Below, piece after piece: positions 1 through 5,128 of a DNA stretch of 5,771 nt. The stretch is from JAODBQ01 sp038213195 (GTDB lineage Bacteria; Actinomycetota; Acidimicrobiia; Acidimicrobiales; Ilumatobacteraceae). Position 1 is the stretch's first letter, and each line of letters starts with the position of its first letter. Location: contig JBBQTN010000300.1 of the NCBI GenBank assembly GCA_038213195.1, positions 1 to 5,771 of the forward strand, in the 5' to 3' direction. The notes under the pieces are model-generated. The model saw nothing but the letters and a program-made list of their open reading frames with translations. It ran no database searches and had not been told where the DNA came from. The position numbers and the translations under genes are program-made.

Positions 1-97
1 TGATCTGTCCATCACCACAGAAACACCCTCTGACCAGGGCATACGCACGACATCAGCATCCTTGACAGAAACATGACTCAACCCCCCGTCGCCACTG

Positions 98-122
98 TCG
101 ATAAACCGTATTGACCTATCGA
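98..122. repeat. Inverted repeat, possible operator
   Basis: TCGATA (98-103) and TATCGA (117-122) are exact reverse complements separated by 13 bases, in an AT-richer patch. Size and spacing resemble a dimeric repressor site. It lies 17-75 bases upstream of the possible minus-strand starts at 81, 48 and 42, so it could control a gene to the left. Arms of six bases can also arise by chance. Confidence 0.3.
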
Positions 123-250
123 AGACGAATGCGTGCTATCGTCGTCGGCGCTGGGCGGCATAACCAAAGCGCATGGAACGCGATGCACAGCGAGACACCC
201 GACCGTGCGGGCGCGCCGGCTCGAACGGACCCCCGAAAACAGATCTTCAC

Positions 251-263
251 CGCCGACGCGGCG
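251..263 (-). terminator. Weak hairpin just after the TetR gene
   Basis: CGCCG-ACG-CGGCG forms a five-pair GC stem three bases past the TetR stop codon. On the minus strand a TTTT run follows only about 13 bases later, so this is not a classical intrinsic terminator. It may simply be a chance GC hairpin. Confidence 0.25.
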
Positions 264-265
264 CC

Positions 266-1003
266 TCAGCGATGCGGCTGCGAACGCTCGGTACCGGCCC
301 TGTCGGTGCTCGAACGGTCACCGCCGAGCTCATCGCCGAGGCCGAATGAGAAGTCGACAGGCAACGACCGTGAACGTGGCAACGCCGTCGTGGTCGCAGT
401 GTGGGCCTGGTCGTGCTCGACGCCCATCAGCCTGAGGATGCCCTCGACGATGCGGCCCTCGTCGCCGGGGTCATGCATGCCCGCGACCACATCGTGCGCG
501 CCGGCGGCCATCAGCCACACGAGCTGGCTCCACGCCAGTGGGGCGAGACCACCGATGATCCGGTAGGCGCCCGCGTCGACGGCGTTCGTGATGTCGCGCA
601 AGCCGAACGGCCCGAAGCCGATGCGCATCCGCGCGACGAGCAGGTCGACGTGCTCCAACCACCAGCGGTAGACCGGGTTGTGGACCAGCTCGCTGATCAC
701 GAACCGCACCGAGTTGGCAACGATCCGCACCGGATCGGTCTCACCCAGCTCCGTGGTGATGAGGTCGTTGCGCTCGCCGGTGTTGTGGATCAGGCAGTCC
801 AGTACGTCCTCGGCGAGCGCCTCCTTCGTCGGGTAGTAGTTGTAGAACGTTCCGAACCCGATGTCCGCAGCGTCGGTGATCTGCTGGATCGTCGTCGCCT
901 CGACCCCCTGCCGGGAGATGAGGTCGTGGGCCACCGTGCGCAACCGCAGCCGCGTCTGGCGCTGGCGCAGCTCGGTGCGGCTCGGACGAACGGGCACGGT
1001 CAC
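266..1003 (-). CDS. TetR/AcrR-family transcriptional regulator
   Basis: DNA-binding repressor, 245 residues from the preferred GTG at 1003. The N-terminus (about residues 8-65) is a typical TetR helix-turn-helix domain: an Arg-rich first helix, AHDLISRQGVEATTIQQI, then ADIGFGTFYNYYPTKEALAED, which contains the recognition helix and the family's hallmark FYxYYPTKE turn. The rest is a helical ligand/dimerisation domain, which diverges strongly in this family, so the effector cannot be read. The last ~45 residues are low-complexity, rich in Ser, Arg, Asp and Thr, and probably disordered. The frame opens further up at GTG 1039/ATG 1036, but the 1003 start has AAGG eight bases upstream and places the helix-turn-helix close to the N-terminus, as is usual. 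Divergent from the flavin monooxygenase gene, so it probably regulates that gene and itself. The family call is secure; the start is less so. Confidence 0.9.
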   Translation of the reverse strand: MTVPVRPSRTELRQRQTRLRLRTVAHDLISRQGVEATTIQQITDAADIGFGTFYNYYPTKEALAEDVLDCLIHNTGERNDLITTELGETDPVRIVANSVRFVISELVHNPVYRWWLEHVDLLVARMRIGFGPFGLRDITNAVDAGAYRIIGGLAPLAWSQLVWLMAAGAHDVVAGMHDPGDEGRIVEGILRLMGVEHDQAHTATTTALPRSRSLPVDFSFGLGDELGGDRSSTDRAGTERSQPHR

Positions 1004-1041
1004 GGCGCCGACCTTAGTGCGCGACCACCAACCCATCACCC

Positions 1042-1070
1042 TTGACGCAGGATCGGAAATGATGAAGGAT
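1042..1070 (+). promoter_or_regulatory. Candidate promoter of the monooxygenase gene
   Basis: TTGACG (1042-1047) and AAGGAT (1065-1070) are separated by 17 bases. The -35 matches consensus at 5 of 6 positions, the -10 at only 3 of 6. Transcription would start near 1077, giving a leader of about 80 bases. The -10 also overlaps one copy of a direct repeat, AGGATC, at 1049-1054 and 1066-1071. Confidence 0.35.
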
Positions 1071-1084
1071 CACTGTGGGGAATG

Positions 1085-1102
1085 GCGCACTGCCGTGTGC
1101 GC
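1085..1102. promoter_or_regulatory. Candidate TetR operator, GCGCAC-N6-GTGCGC
   Basis: GCGCAC (1085-1090) and GTGCGC (1097-1102) form a perfect six-base inverted repeat around a six-base centre, in the gap between the divergent TetR and monooxygenase genes. A further GTGCGC half-site is at 1017-1022, just upstream of the TetR start. TetR proteins commonly bind palindromes of 15-20 bp in the divergent promoter next to their own gene. A site just downstream of the predicted start near 1077 could block transcription. In GC-rich DNA such words are not rare, so this is tentative. Confidence 0.35.
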
Positions 1103-1104
1103 TC

Positions 1105-1131
1105 CCGACGACCGGGGATCGTCGTCGTCGG
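1105..1131 (+). other. Leader stem-loop upstream of the monooxygenase gene
   Basis: CCGACGAC (1105-1112) pairs with GTCGTCGG (1124-1131) around an 11-base loop. It lies in the predicted leader, 17 bases before the GGGAGG ribosome site. It could affect translation or mRNA stability, but the GTC repeat at 1121-1129 makes a chance hairpin likely. Confidence 0.25.
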
Positions 1132-1159
1132 ATGCTCCCCCACGCCCGGGAGGCTGAGA

Positions 1160-2347
1160 ATGACCATGGTCGATCGTCAGGTCGAAGCCGATCTGATCAC
1201 GCGCACGCGCGCGCTGATCCCGGATCTGCGGGCACGCGCGGAGGAGGCGGCGGAGCTGCGCCGTGTCCCGCAGGAGAACATCCATCTGATGCAGGAAGCC
1301 GGGTCGCTGAAGACGCTGCAGGCCACCCGCAACGGTGGCTTCGGCGCCGGCATGCGCACCCATCTCGAGGTCGTTGCCGCCCTGTCGGAGGGCTGCGCGG
1401 CCACCGGATGGGTGGCGGGCGTGGTCCACGCCCACTCGTGGCTGCTGTCCCACTTCCCCGAGCGCGCCCAGGACGACGCCTATGGCGCGAACCCGGATGC
1501 TGTGGTTGCTGCCGTCATCGGTCCGCGCGGGTCGGCGCTGAGGACGGCCGACGGCTTCGAGCTGACCGGGTTCTGGCCGTTCGCCTCCGGCAACCGCAAC
1601 AGCACGTGGCTGCTCCTCGGCGCAATGGTGCGCAACTCCGCCGGCGAGGTGATCGACGAGGGTGACTTCCTGGTGCCGACGGCCGACGTCGAGCAGCTCG
1701 ACGACTGGTTCGTGAACGGTCTCACCGGCACCGGATCGAGCTCGGTCAAGGTGGAGCACCTGCACATCCCCGAGCACCACTTCCTGTCACTTCCGAGCGT
1801 GATCGTGGGCAAGAGCCCTGGGATGGAGCTGCACCCTGACGACTGGAACGTGCGCTGCGCGCCGGTCCCGGTGCTCGCCCTCGCGCTCACCGGGTCGGCC
1901 ATCGGGTTGGCCCGTCAGGCCTTGCGAGACTTCCCTGCGCTGGTCAGGGGCAAGACGATCGCCTACACCAACGACGACCAGTACACGCACCCGTTGACCC
2001 ACATCCAGGCCGGCAACGCGGCGATGCTGATCCACGAGGGCGAGCAACTCCTGTTCCAGTGCGCCGACGAGATCGACGCGGCGGGGCACGACGGTCGACA
2101 GCTCGACCTGATGACGCGAGCCCGCCTGCGTCTCGCCTGCGCGCAAGGCGTGCACCGCTGCCTCGAGGGGGTGGAGGTGCTGTTCCACGCCAGCGGCGCC
2201 TCCGGGATCCGCATCGCCAGCCCGCTCACCCGCGCCGTCGCCGATCTGCGCGCGATCAACCAGCACGGTCTGCTCAACCTGGAGACCAACCAGGAGATGT
2301 ACGGCCGCATCGTGCTCGGCCTCGAGCCGAACACACCGCTGATCTGA
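1160..2347 (+). CDS. Flavin-dependent monooxygenase, HsaA/HpaH-C2 (acyl-CoA dehydrogenase-like) family
   Basis: Predicted oxygenase component of a two-component, FMNH2/FADH2-using aromatic hydroxylase, 395 residues, close to the ~394 of mycobacterial HsaA. It shares that family's layout: an N-terminal helical domain with a LIPDLRARAEEAAELRRVP segment (19-37), a CAATGWVAGVVHAHSW stretch (79-94), a central beta domain with FWPFASG (138-144) and GLTGTGSSSVKVEHLHIPEHH (187-207), then a C-terminal helical bundle with LFHASGASGI (341-350) and DLRAINQH (362-369). His369 aligns by eye with the C-terminal active-site-region His of HsaA; an earlier His there is Arg364 here. The start at 1160 is chosen because GGGAGG lies six bases upstream; the frame extends to 1082 without a good ribosome site. 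Such enzymes hydroxylate phenols to catechols using reduced flavin from a separate reductase, which is not seen here. A plain acyl-CoA dehydrogenase or a DszC-like enzyme is less likely. Confidence 0.85.
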   Translation: MTMVDRQVEADLITRTRALIPDLRARAEEAAELRRVPQENIHLMQEAGSLKTLQATRNGGFGAGMRTHLEVVAALSEGCAATGWVAGVVHAHSWLLSHFPERAQDDAYGANPDAVVAAVIGPRGSALRTADGFELTGFWPFASGNRNSTWLLLGAMVRNSAGEVIDEGDFLVPTADVEQLDDWFVNGLTGTGSSSVKVEHLHIPEHHFLSLPSVIVGKSPGMELHPDDWNVRCAPVPVLALALTGSAIGLARQALRDFPALVRGKTIAYTNDDQYTHPLTHIQAGNAAMLIHEGEQLLFQCADEIDAAGHDGRQLDLMTRARLRLACAQGVHRCLEGVEVLFHASGASGIRIASPLTRAVADLRAINQHGLLNLETNQEMYGRIVLGLEPNTPLI

Positions 2348-2361
2348 GCCGTGATCCGAGC

Positions 2362-2388
2362 CACGACCGGCGACGTTCGCCGGCCGTG
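2362..2388. terminator. Bidirectional hairpin terminator between convergent genes
   Basis: A 12-base arm (2362-2373) pairs with 2377-2388 around a CGT loop. All pairs are Watson-Crick except one, which is A-C in the plus transcript and G-U in the minus transcript. The hairpin sits centrally in the 49-bp gap between the convergent monooxygenase and FAH-family genes. No T-run follows on either side, as is common for terminators in high-GC actinobacteria. Confidence 0.6.
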
Positions 2389-2396
2389 CGACCGGA

Positions 2397-3251
2397 TCAG
2401 CGGGCCTGGGCGACGAACGGGTTGTCGATCGTGCCGATGCCACTGATCTCGACGCGCACCCGCGAACCGGGGTTGAGGCAACGCGGCGGGTCCATCACGA
2501 AGCCCACGCCCGCCGGCGTGCCAGTGGCGATGATGGTGCCCGGCAGCAGGGTGAACGCCGTGGACAGGTAGGCGATCAGCTCCCAGCAGTTGGTGATCAT
2601 CAGCGACGTGCTCGCGTCCTGGCGCAGGTCGTCGTCGACCCAGGTGCGGATGCGCAGCGCATGCGGCTCCGGCACCTCGTCGGCGGTCACCAACCAGGGA
2701 CCGATCGGACCGTGAGTGTCCCACGACTTGCCCATCGTCATCGTCGGCGTGGCCATCTGCCAGTCACGGACCGAGACGTCGTTGACGACGAGGTAGCCGG
2801 CCACGTACTCGTGAGCGTTCTCCTTCGTGACGCCGCGGCAGCGGGTACCGATGACGACGCCGAGCTCGCCCTCGTAGTCGACCAGCGTCGGCGCCACCGT
2901 CGGCACGTCGACCGGGTCGAAGGGGCCGGTGATGCAGGTGATCTGCTTGTTGAACACGATCGGCATCTCCGGCTTGTGCATGCCGGATTCGAGCGTGTGC
3001 GCGTCATAGTTGAGGCCGATGGCGAGGAACGTCGGTGGCATCGCGATCGGTGCCTCGAGGCGCACGGCAGCGAGCGGGATGCGCGCCGCGCTGCCCGCGC
3101 TCGCGCCGACGCGGCCGAGGATCCCCTCGGCCAGCACCACGGCGAGGTCGGTCGCCAGACCCGGATCGGCACGCCCGACGTCGACGATCTGATCGCCCTC
3201 GACGATGCCGAGGCGGGTGCCGCGGGCGTCGGTGAACCTGGCGATCCTCAC
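2397..3251 (-). CDS. Fumarylacetoacetate hydrolase (FAH) family protein
   Basis: 284 residues starting at GTG 3251. Short N-terminal domain (1-65) followed by the FAH catalytic fold (about 70-282). Family landmarks are clear: AIGLNYDAH (77-85), metal ligands Glu127 and Glu129 in DYEGELGVVIG and Asp158 in VVNDVSVRDWQ, the GKSWDTHGPIGPW segment with Lys174-region contacts, ITNCWELIAYLS (219-230) and TGTPAGVG (243-250). The family uses Mg2+ or Mn2+ to hydrolyse, isomerise, hydrate or decarboxylate beta-diketo and enol acids; members include HpcE-type enzymes of homoprotocatechuate breakdown. Here it would act on the product of the ring-cleavage dioxygenase just upstream. The start overlaps that gene's stop as GTGA, indicating one operon with translational coupling; no strong ribosome site of its own is visible. 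The exact reaction cannot be told from sequence alone. Confidence 0.9.
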   Translation of the reverse strand: MRIARFTDARGTRLGIVEGDQIVDVGRADPGLATDLAVVLAEGILGRVGASAGSAARIPLAAVRLEAPIAMPPTFLAIGLNYDAHTLESGMHKPEMPIVFNKQITCITGPFDPVDVPTVAPTLVDYEGELGVVIGTRCRGVTKENAHEYVAGYLVVNDVSVRDWQMATPTMTMGKSWDTHGPIGPWLVTADEVPEPHALRIRTWVDDDLRQDASTSLMITNCWELIAYLSTAFTLLPGTIIATGTPAGVGFVMDPPRCLNPGSRVRVEISGIGTIDNPFVAQAR

Positions 3252-4174
3252 ATCGCACCGCGCATGGCGCTCTCGATGTGGGCGAGGTCAGCCGGTTCGA
3301 CGAAGTCGGCGGGCGGCGGCGGGCCCCACGCGTACAGCGACTTGTCAGGGGCCCAGTCGCGCGCCTCCCACTCCGCCGAGTTCGGGATCTGGTCGAGGTC
3401 GGCGTAGTACTCGGCGTAGTTGCCCGCCGGATCGCGGAAGTACCAGAACAGGTTCGACCCCAGGAAGTGACGACCGAGACCCCACACGCTGCGGTTCGGA
3501 TCGACGGCCAACAGGTTGTGAGCGCCCTTGCCGATCTCGTCGACGTCGTTGACCATCCACGACGAGTGGTGGAAGAACGGCACCCGCGAGCTGACCAGGG
3601 CGACGTTGTGGTGGTCGTCGGAACAACGCAGGAAGGCGATGATGCCTGCGGAGTGGTCGCTGAGGTGGAAGCCGAGCACCCCGGTGAGGAACGCCGTGCT
3701 GGCGTCGAGGTCCGTCGTGCCGTAGAGCACGTGCCCGAGCTTGCGTGGCCGGGCCGGGCCCGTGTCGAAGATCGCCGGCGACCGTTCGCCGGGACGCACC
3801 ACGATCCCGGGCGTGTTCATCGTCGTCGCCTCGTGCGCGGCGGGGTGGACGGCGTCCTGCACGACGACGCGGGCGCCGATGCCGGTGATCGGTTCCGCCA
3901 TCGAGATGCTGCCGTCGTGGTGGCGGGTGACGGCGACGGCGCGTGCGGTCGCCGCGGCGGCGATCCTGTCGAGGTCGTCGGGGCTCTCCGCGCGCAACGC
4001 GTACTCGACGAGTTGGCGGTATGGCGTGCGGACGAGGCGCAGTTGGTCGCCGCCGTCGGCCGTGGCGAACACCCCGGGGGCCGTGCTGAGCAAGCCGAAC
4101 TCGTTGTAGAAGCGAGTGGTCTCATCCACGTTCGGCACACCGACGGTGATCTCGGCCATTCCCTGGAGTGACAT
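3248..4174 (-). CDS. Type I extradiol ring-cleavage dioxygenase (VOC superfamily, two domains)
   Basis: 308 residues. Two vicinal-oxygen-chelate modules: N-terminal 5-115 (ITVGVPNVDETTRFYNEFG) and C-terminal catalytic 144-260. The second holds what look like the metal-binding facial triad: His148 (KLGHVLYGTTD), His202 or His203 (FFHHSSWMVND) and Glu255 (GNYAEYYAD). Second-shell residues also match BphC-type enzymes: His188/189 in DDHHNVAL, His236 in WGLGRHFLG and Tyr245 nine residues later, ten before the Glu ligand. The complete set argues for an active Fe(II) or Mn(II) enzyme cleaving a catechol next to its hydroxyls. The ATG at 4174 has AGGAG six bases upstream (4181-4185). The frame stays open to 5137, but that part is antisense to the GntR gene and is rejected. 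First gene of an operon with the FAH-family gene. The substrate is unknown; catechols made by the neighbouring monooxygenase are the obvious candidates. Confidence 0.9.
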   Translation of the reverse strand: MSLQGMAEITVGVPNVDETTRFYNEFGLLSTAPGVFATADGGDQLRLVRTPYRQLVEYALRAESPDDLDRIAAAATARAVAVTRHHDGSISMAEPITGIGARVVVQDAVHPAAHEATTMNTPGIVVRPGERSPAIFDTGPARPRKLGHVLYGTTDLDASTAFLTGVLGFHLSDHSAGIIAFLRCSDDHHNVALVSSRVPFFHHSSWMVNDVDEIGKGAHNLLAVDPNRSVWGLGRHFLGSNLFWYFRDPAGNYAEYYADLDQIPNSAEWEARDWAPDKSLYAWGPPPPADFVEPADLAHIESAMRGAM

Positions 4175-4235
4175 GACGGTCTCCTGATCGTGCCTCGACG
4201 GTGGCCGGGCATGACGTCTGCCGAGGGCCGTGCTC

Positions 4236-4264
4236 GTTGTATCGCCGTAATTTCGACATGTCAA
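4236..4264 (-). promoter_or_regulatory. Promoter of the dioxygenase-FAH operon
   Basis: On the minus strand, TTGACA (4264-4259) is a perfect -35, followed after exactly 17 bases by TACAAC (4241-4236), a 4-of-6 match to the -10. The predicted start near 4229 gives a leader of about 55 bases before the ATG at 4174. The -35 is part of the palindrome at 4258-4269, so a repressor bound there would block polymerase. Confidence 0.6.
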
Positions 4265-4299
4265 GACATTTTCGACATTGCATCGGAGTTGCGAAAATG
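4251..4299. promoter_or_regulatory. Repeat-rich operator region for the GntR regulator
   Basis: TTTCGACAT occurs at 4251-4259 and again at 4270-4278, a 19-bp step close to two helical turns. ATGTC-AA-GACAT (4258-4269) is a perfect palindrome lying between and overlapping them. CATTTTCG (4267-4274) is repeated inverted as CGAAAATG (4292-4299). The repeats surround both -35 boxes of the divergent promoters. GntR/FCD proteins typically bind short palindromes in such gaps, so this is the best place to look for autoregulation and control of the operon. Confidence 0.5.
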
Positions 4300-4306
4300 C
4301 TTCAAT
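4278..4306 (+). promoter_or_regulatory. Candidate leaderless promoter of the GntR gene
   Basis: TTGCAT (4278-4283) and TTCAAT (4301-4306) are 17 bases apart, matching 3 of 6 and 4 of 6 consensus positions. Seven bases after the -10 lies G4313, the first base of the GTG start codon. No Shine-Dalgarno sequence precedes that codon, consistent with a leaderless mRNA. Confidence 0.4.
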
Positions 4307-4312
4307 GCCTCC

Positions 4313-5032
4313 GTGATCGCCCGTACCGCCACGCGCAGCGAACAGGTCTACGCGTCGCTCCGGGCCGACATCCTCTCCGGTCGCATCCGTCCCGGTGTGC
4401 GCCTGCCGTTCGCCGACCTCACCGACCGCTACACCGTCAGCACGGGCGCGCTGCGCGAGGGGCTGCAGCGGCTGGTCGAGCAGGGGCTCGTCGTCAGCGA
4501 GCCCCAGCAGGGCTTCCGGGTGGCGTCGCTGTCGGTCGCGGACCTGCGTGACCTCACCACCGCGCGCTGCGAGATCGAAGGTCTGGCCCTGACCTACGCG
4601 ATCGCCAGCGGCGACCTGGCGTGGGAGAGCGGCATCGTGGCCGCGTTCTACGCGCTCGAGCGCACGCCGCAACAGATCGAGCCGGACCCGCTCGCCGACG
4701 TCGTCGTCGTCGAGGCGGTGCTCTCCGAGGAGTGGACGGCCGCACACCGGCGCTTCCACGAGGCCCTGATCGCCGGCTGTCCGAACCACCGGCTTCGCGC
4801 GATCGCCGCGAACCTGCGCGACGCCGCCGAGCTGTATCGCCACTGGTCGAAACAGACCGAGACGTCCACCAACACCGCTCGCGACACCGACGGTGAACAT
4901 CGGGGGATCGTCGACGCCGTCCTCGCCCGTGAGACAGAGTTGGCCGTGCGCCTGCTCGAGCGACACCTCAGCACCACGGCGCGGCTGCTGATCGATCGAG
5001 CCGGGGCACTCGAGGGTTCCGTCGACCACTGA
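4313..5032 (+). CDS. GntR-family regulator, FadR/FCD subfamily
   Basis: 239 residues from GTG 4313. The N-terminal winged helix (about 8-72) begins SEQVYASLRADILSGRIRPG and continues through LTDRYTVSTGALREGLQRL, the GntR recognition helix, to the wing VVSEPQQGFRVASL. The C-terminal all-helical FCD domain (about 77-228) has the ligand/metal-binding pattern: His145 and His149 in AHRRFHEAL, His196 in DGEHRGIV and His218 in LLERHLSTT. His145 takes the position that is often Asp or Asn. FCD regulators commonly bind carboxylic acids, so the inducer may be the aromatic acid or a ring-cleavage product. The frame is open up to 4190, but an earlier start would add about 40 residues over the promoter region; the GTG puts the domain at the usual distance from the N-terminus. 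Divergent from the dioxygenase operon, which it probably represses along with itself. Confidence 0.9.
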   Translation: MIARTATRSEQVYASLRADILSGRIRPGVRLPFADLTDRYTVSTGALREGLQRLVEQGLVVSEPQQGFRVASLSVADLRDLTTARCEIEGLALTYAIASGDLAWESGIVAAFYALERTPQQIEPDPLADVVVVEAVLSEEWTAAHRRFHEALIAGCPNHRLRAIAANLRDAAELYRHWSKQTETSTNTARDTDGEHRGIVDAVLARETELAVRLLERHLSTTARLLIDRAGALEGSVDH

Positions 5033-5128
5033 CCGCTCAGCGCTGAACGCCGGTCGTTGACCGCTGGGGAGCGGGGCACCGGCGGCGGCACACACCATCG
5101 ACAGGTACACAAACAAGGGGGATGCAAG
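5033..5128. other. Hairpin-rich gap between GntR and binding-protein genes
   Basis: This gap contains the perfect palindrome TCAGCGCTGA (5037-5046), a hairpin CGGTC-GTT-GACCG (5051-5063), an alternative hairpin CCGCT-GGGG-AGCGG (5061-5074) and a direct repeat TGACCGCT at 5030-5037 and 5058-5065. They may end GntR transcription or bind a regulator of the downstream gene. There is no T-run, and I find no convincing -10 box after the TTGACC at 5057-5062. AAGGGGG (5115-5121) is the ribosome site of the next gene. Confidence 0.35.

Larger units (their letters stand above)
1..265. other. Gene-poor left flank, AT-richer than the rest
   Basis: No convincing complete gene lies here. The first ~140 bases are visibly less GC-rich than the remainder. 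On the minus strand a frame is open from 135 down to the window edge, about 45 codons, bounded upstream by a TAG at 136-138. It has possible starts at 81 (TTG), 48 (GTG, with AAGGA ten bases upstream) and 42 (ATG). It may be the beginning of a gene continuing to the left, but the visible peptide matches no family I recognise. On the plus strand a frame enters from the edge and stops at 74-76, so the tail of a plus-strand gene is an equally possible reading. Positions 140-265 show only shadow frames around the end of the TetR gene. Confidence 0.4.

Noticed and set aside
111..566. Plus-strand frame of 151 codons in the left flank
   Set aside because: Starts with TTG without a ribosome site, has no recognisable domain, and more than half overlaps the TetR gene in antisense.
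1004..1039. Earlier TetR start at GTG 1039 or ATG 1036
   Set aside because: Not excluded, but the AAGG before these codons is too close, while GTG 1003 has AAGG eight bases upstream and a normal N-terminal length.
401..1045. Long plus-strand frame of 214 codons opposite the TetR gene
   Set aside because: Lies antisense to a clear TetR protein; the translation is rich in Asp, Arg, Val and Ala with no domain. This is a usual shadow in GC-rich DNA.
1082..1159. Earlier start for the monooxygenase at 1082
   Set aside because: It would add 26 residues not typical of the family; the ATG at 1160 has GGGAGG at ideal spacing and gives the usual family length.
3278..4171. Plus-strand frame of 297 codons opposite the dioxygenase gene
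   Set aside because: Arg/Val/Asp-rich shadow of the dioxygenase codons, without motif or plausible start context.
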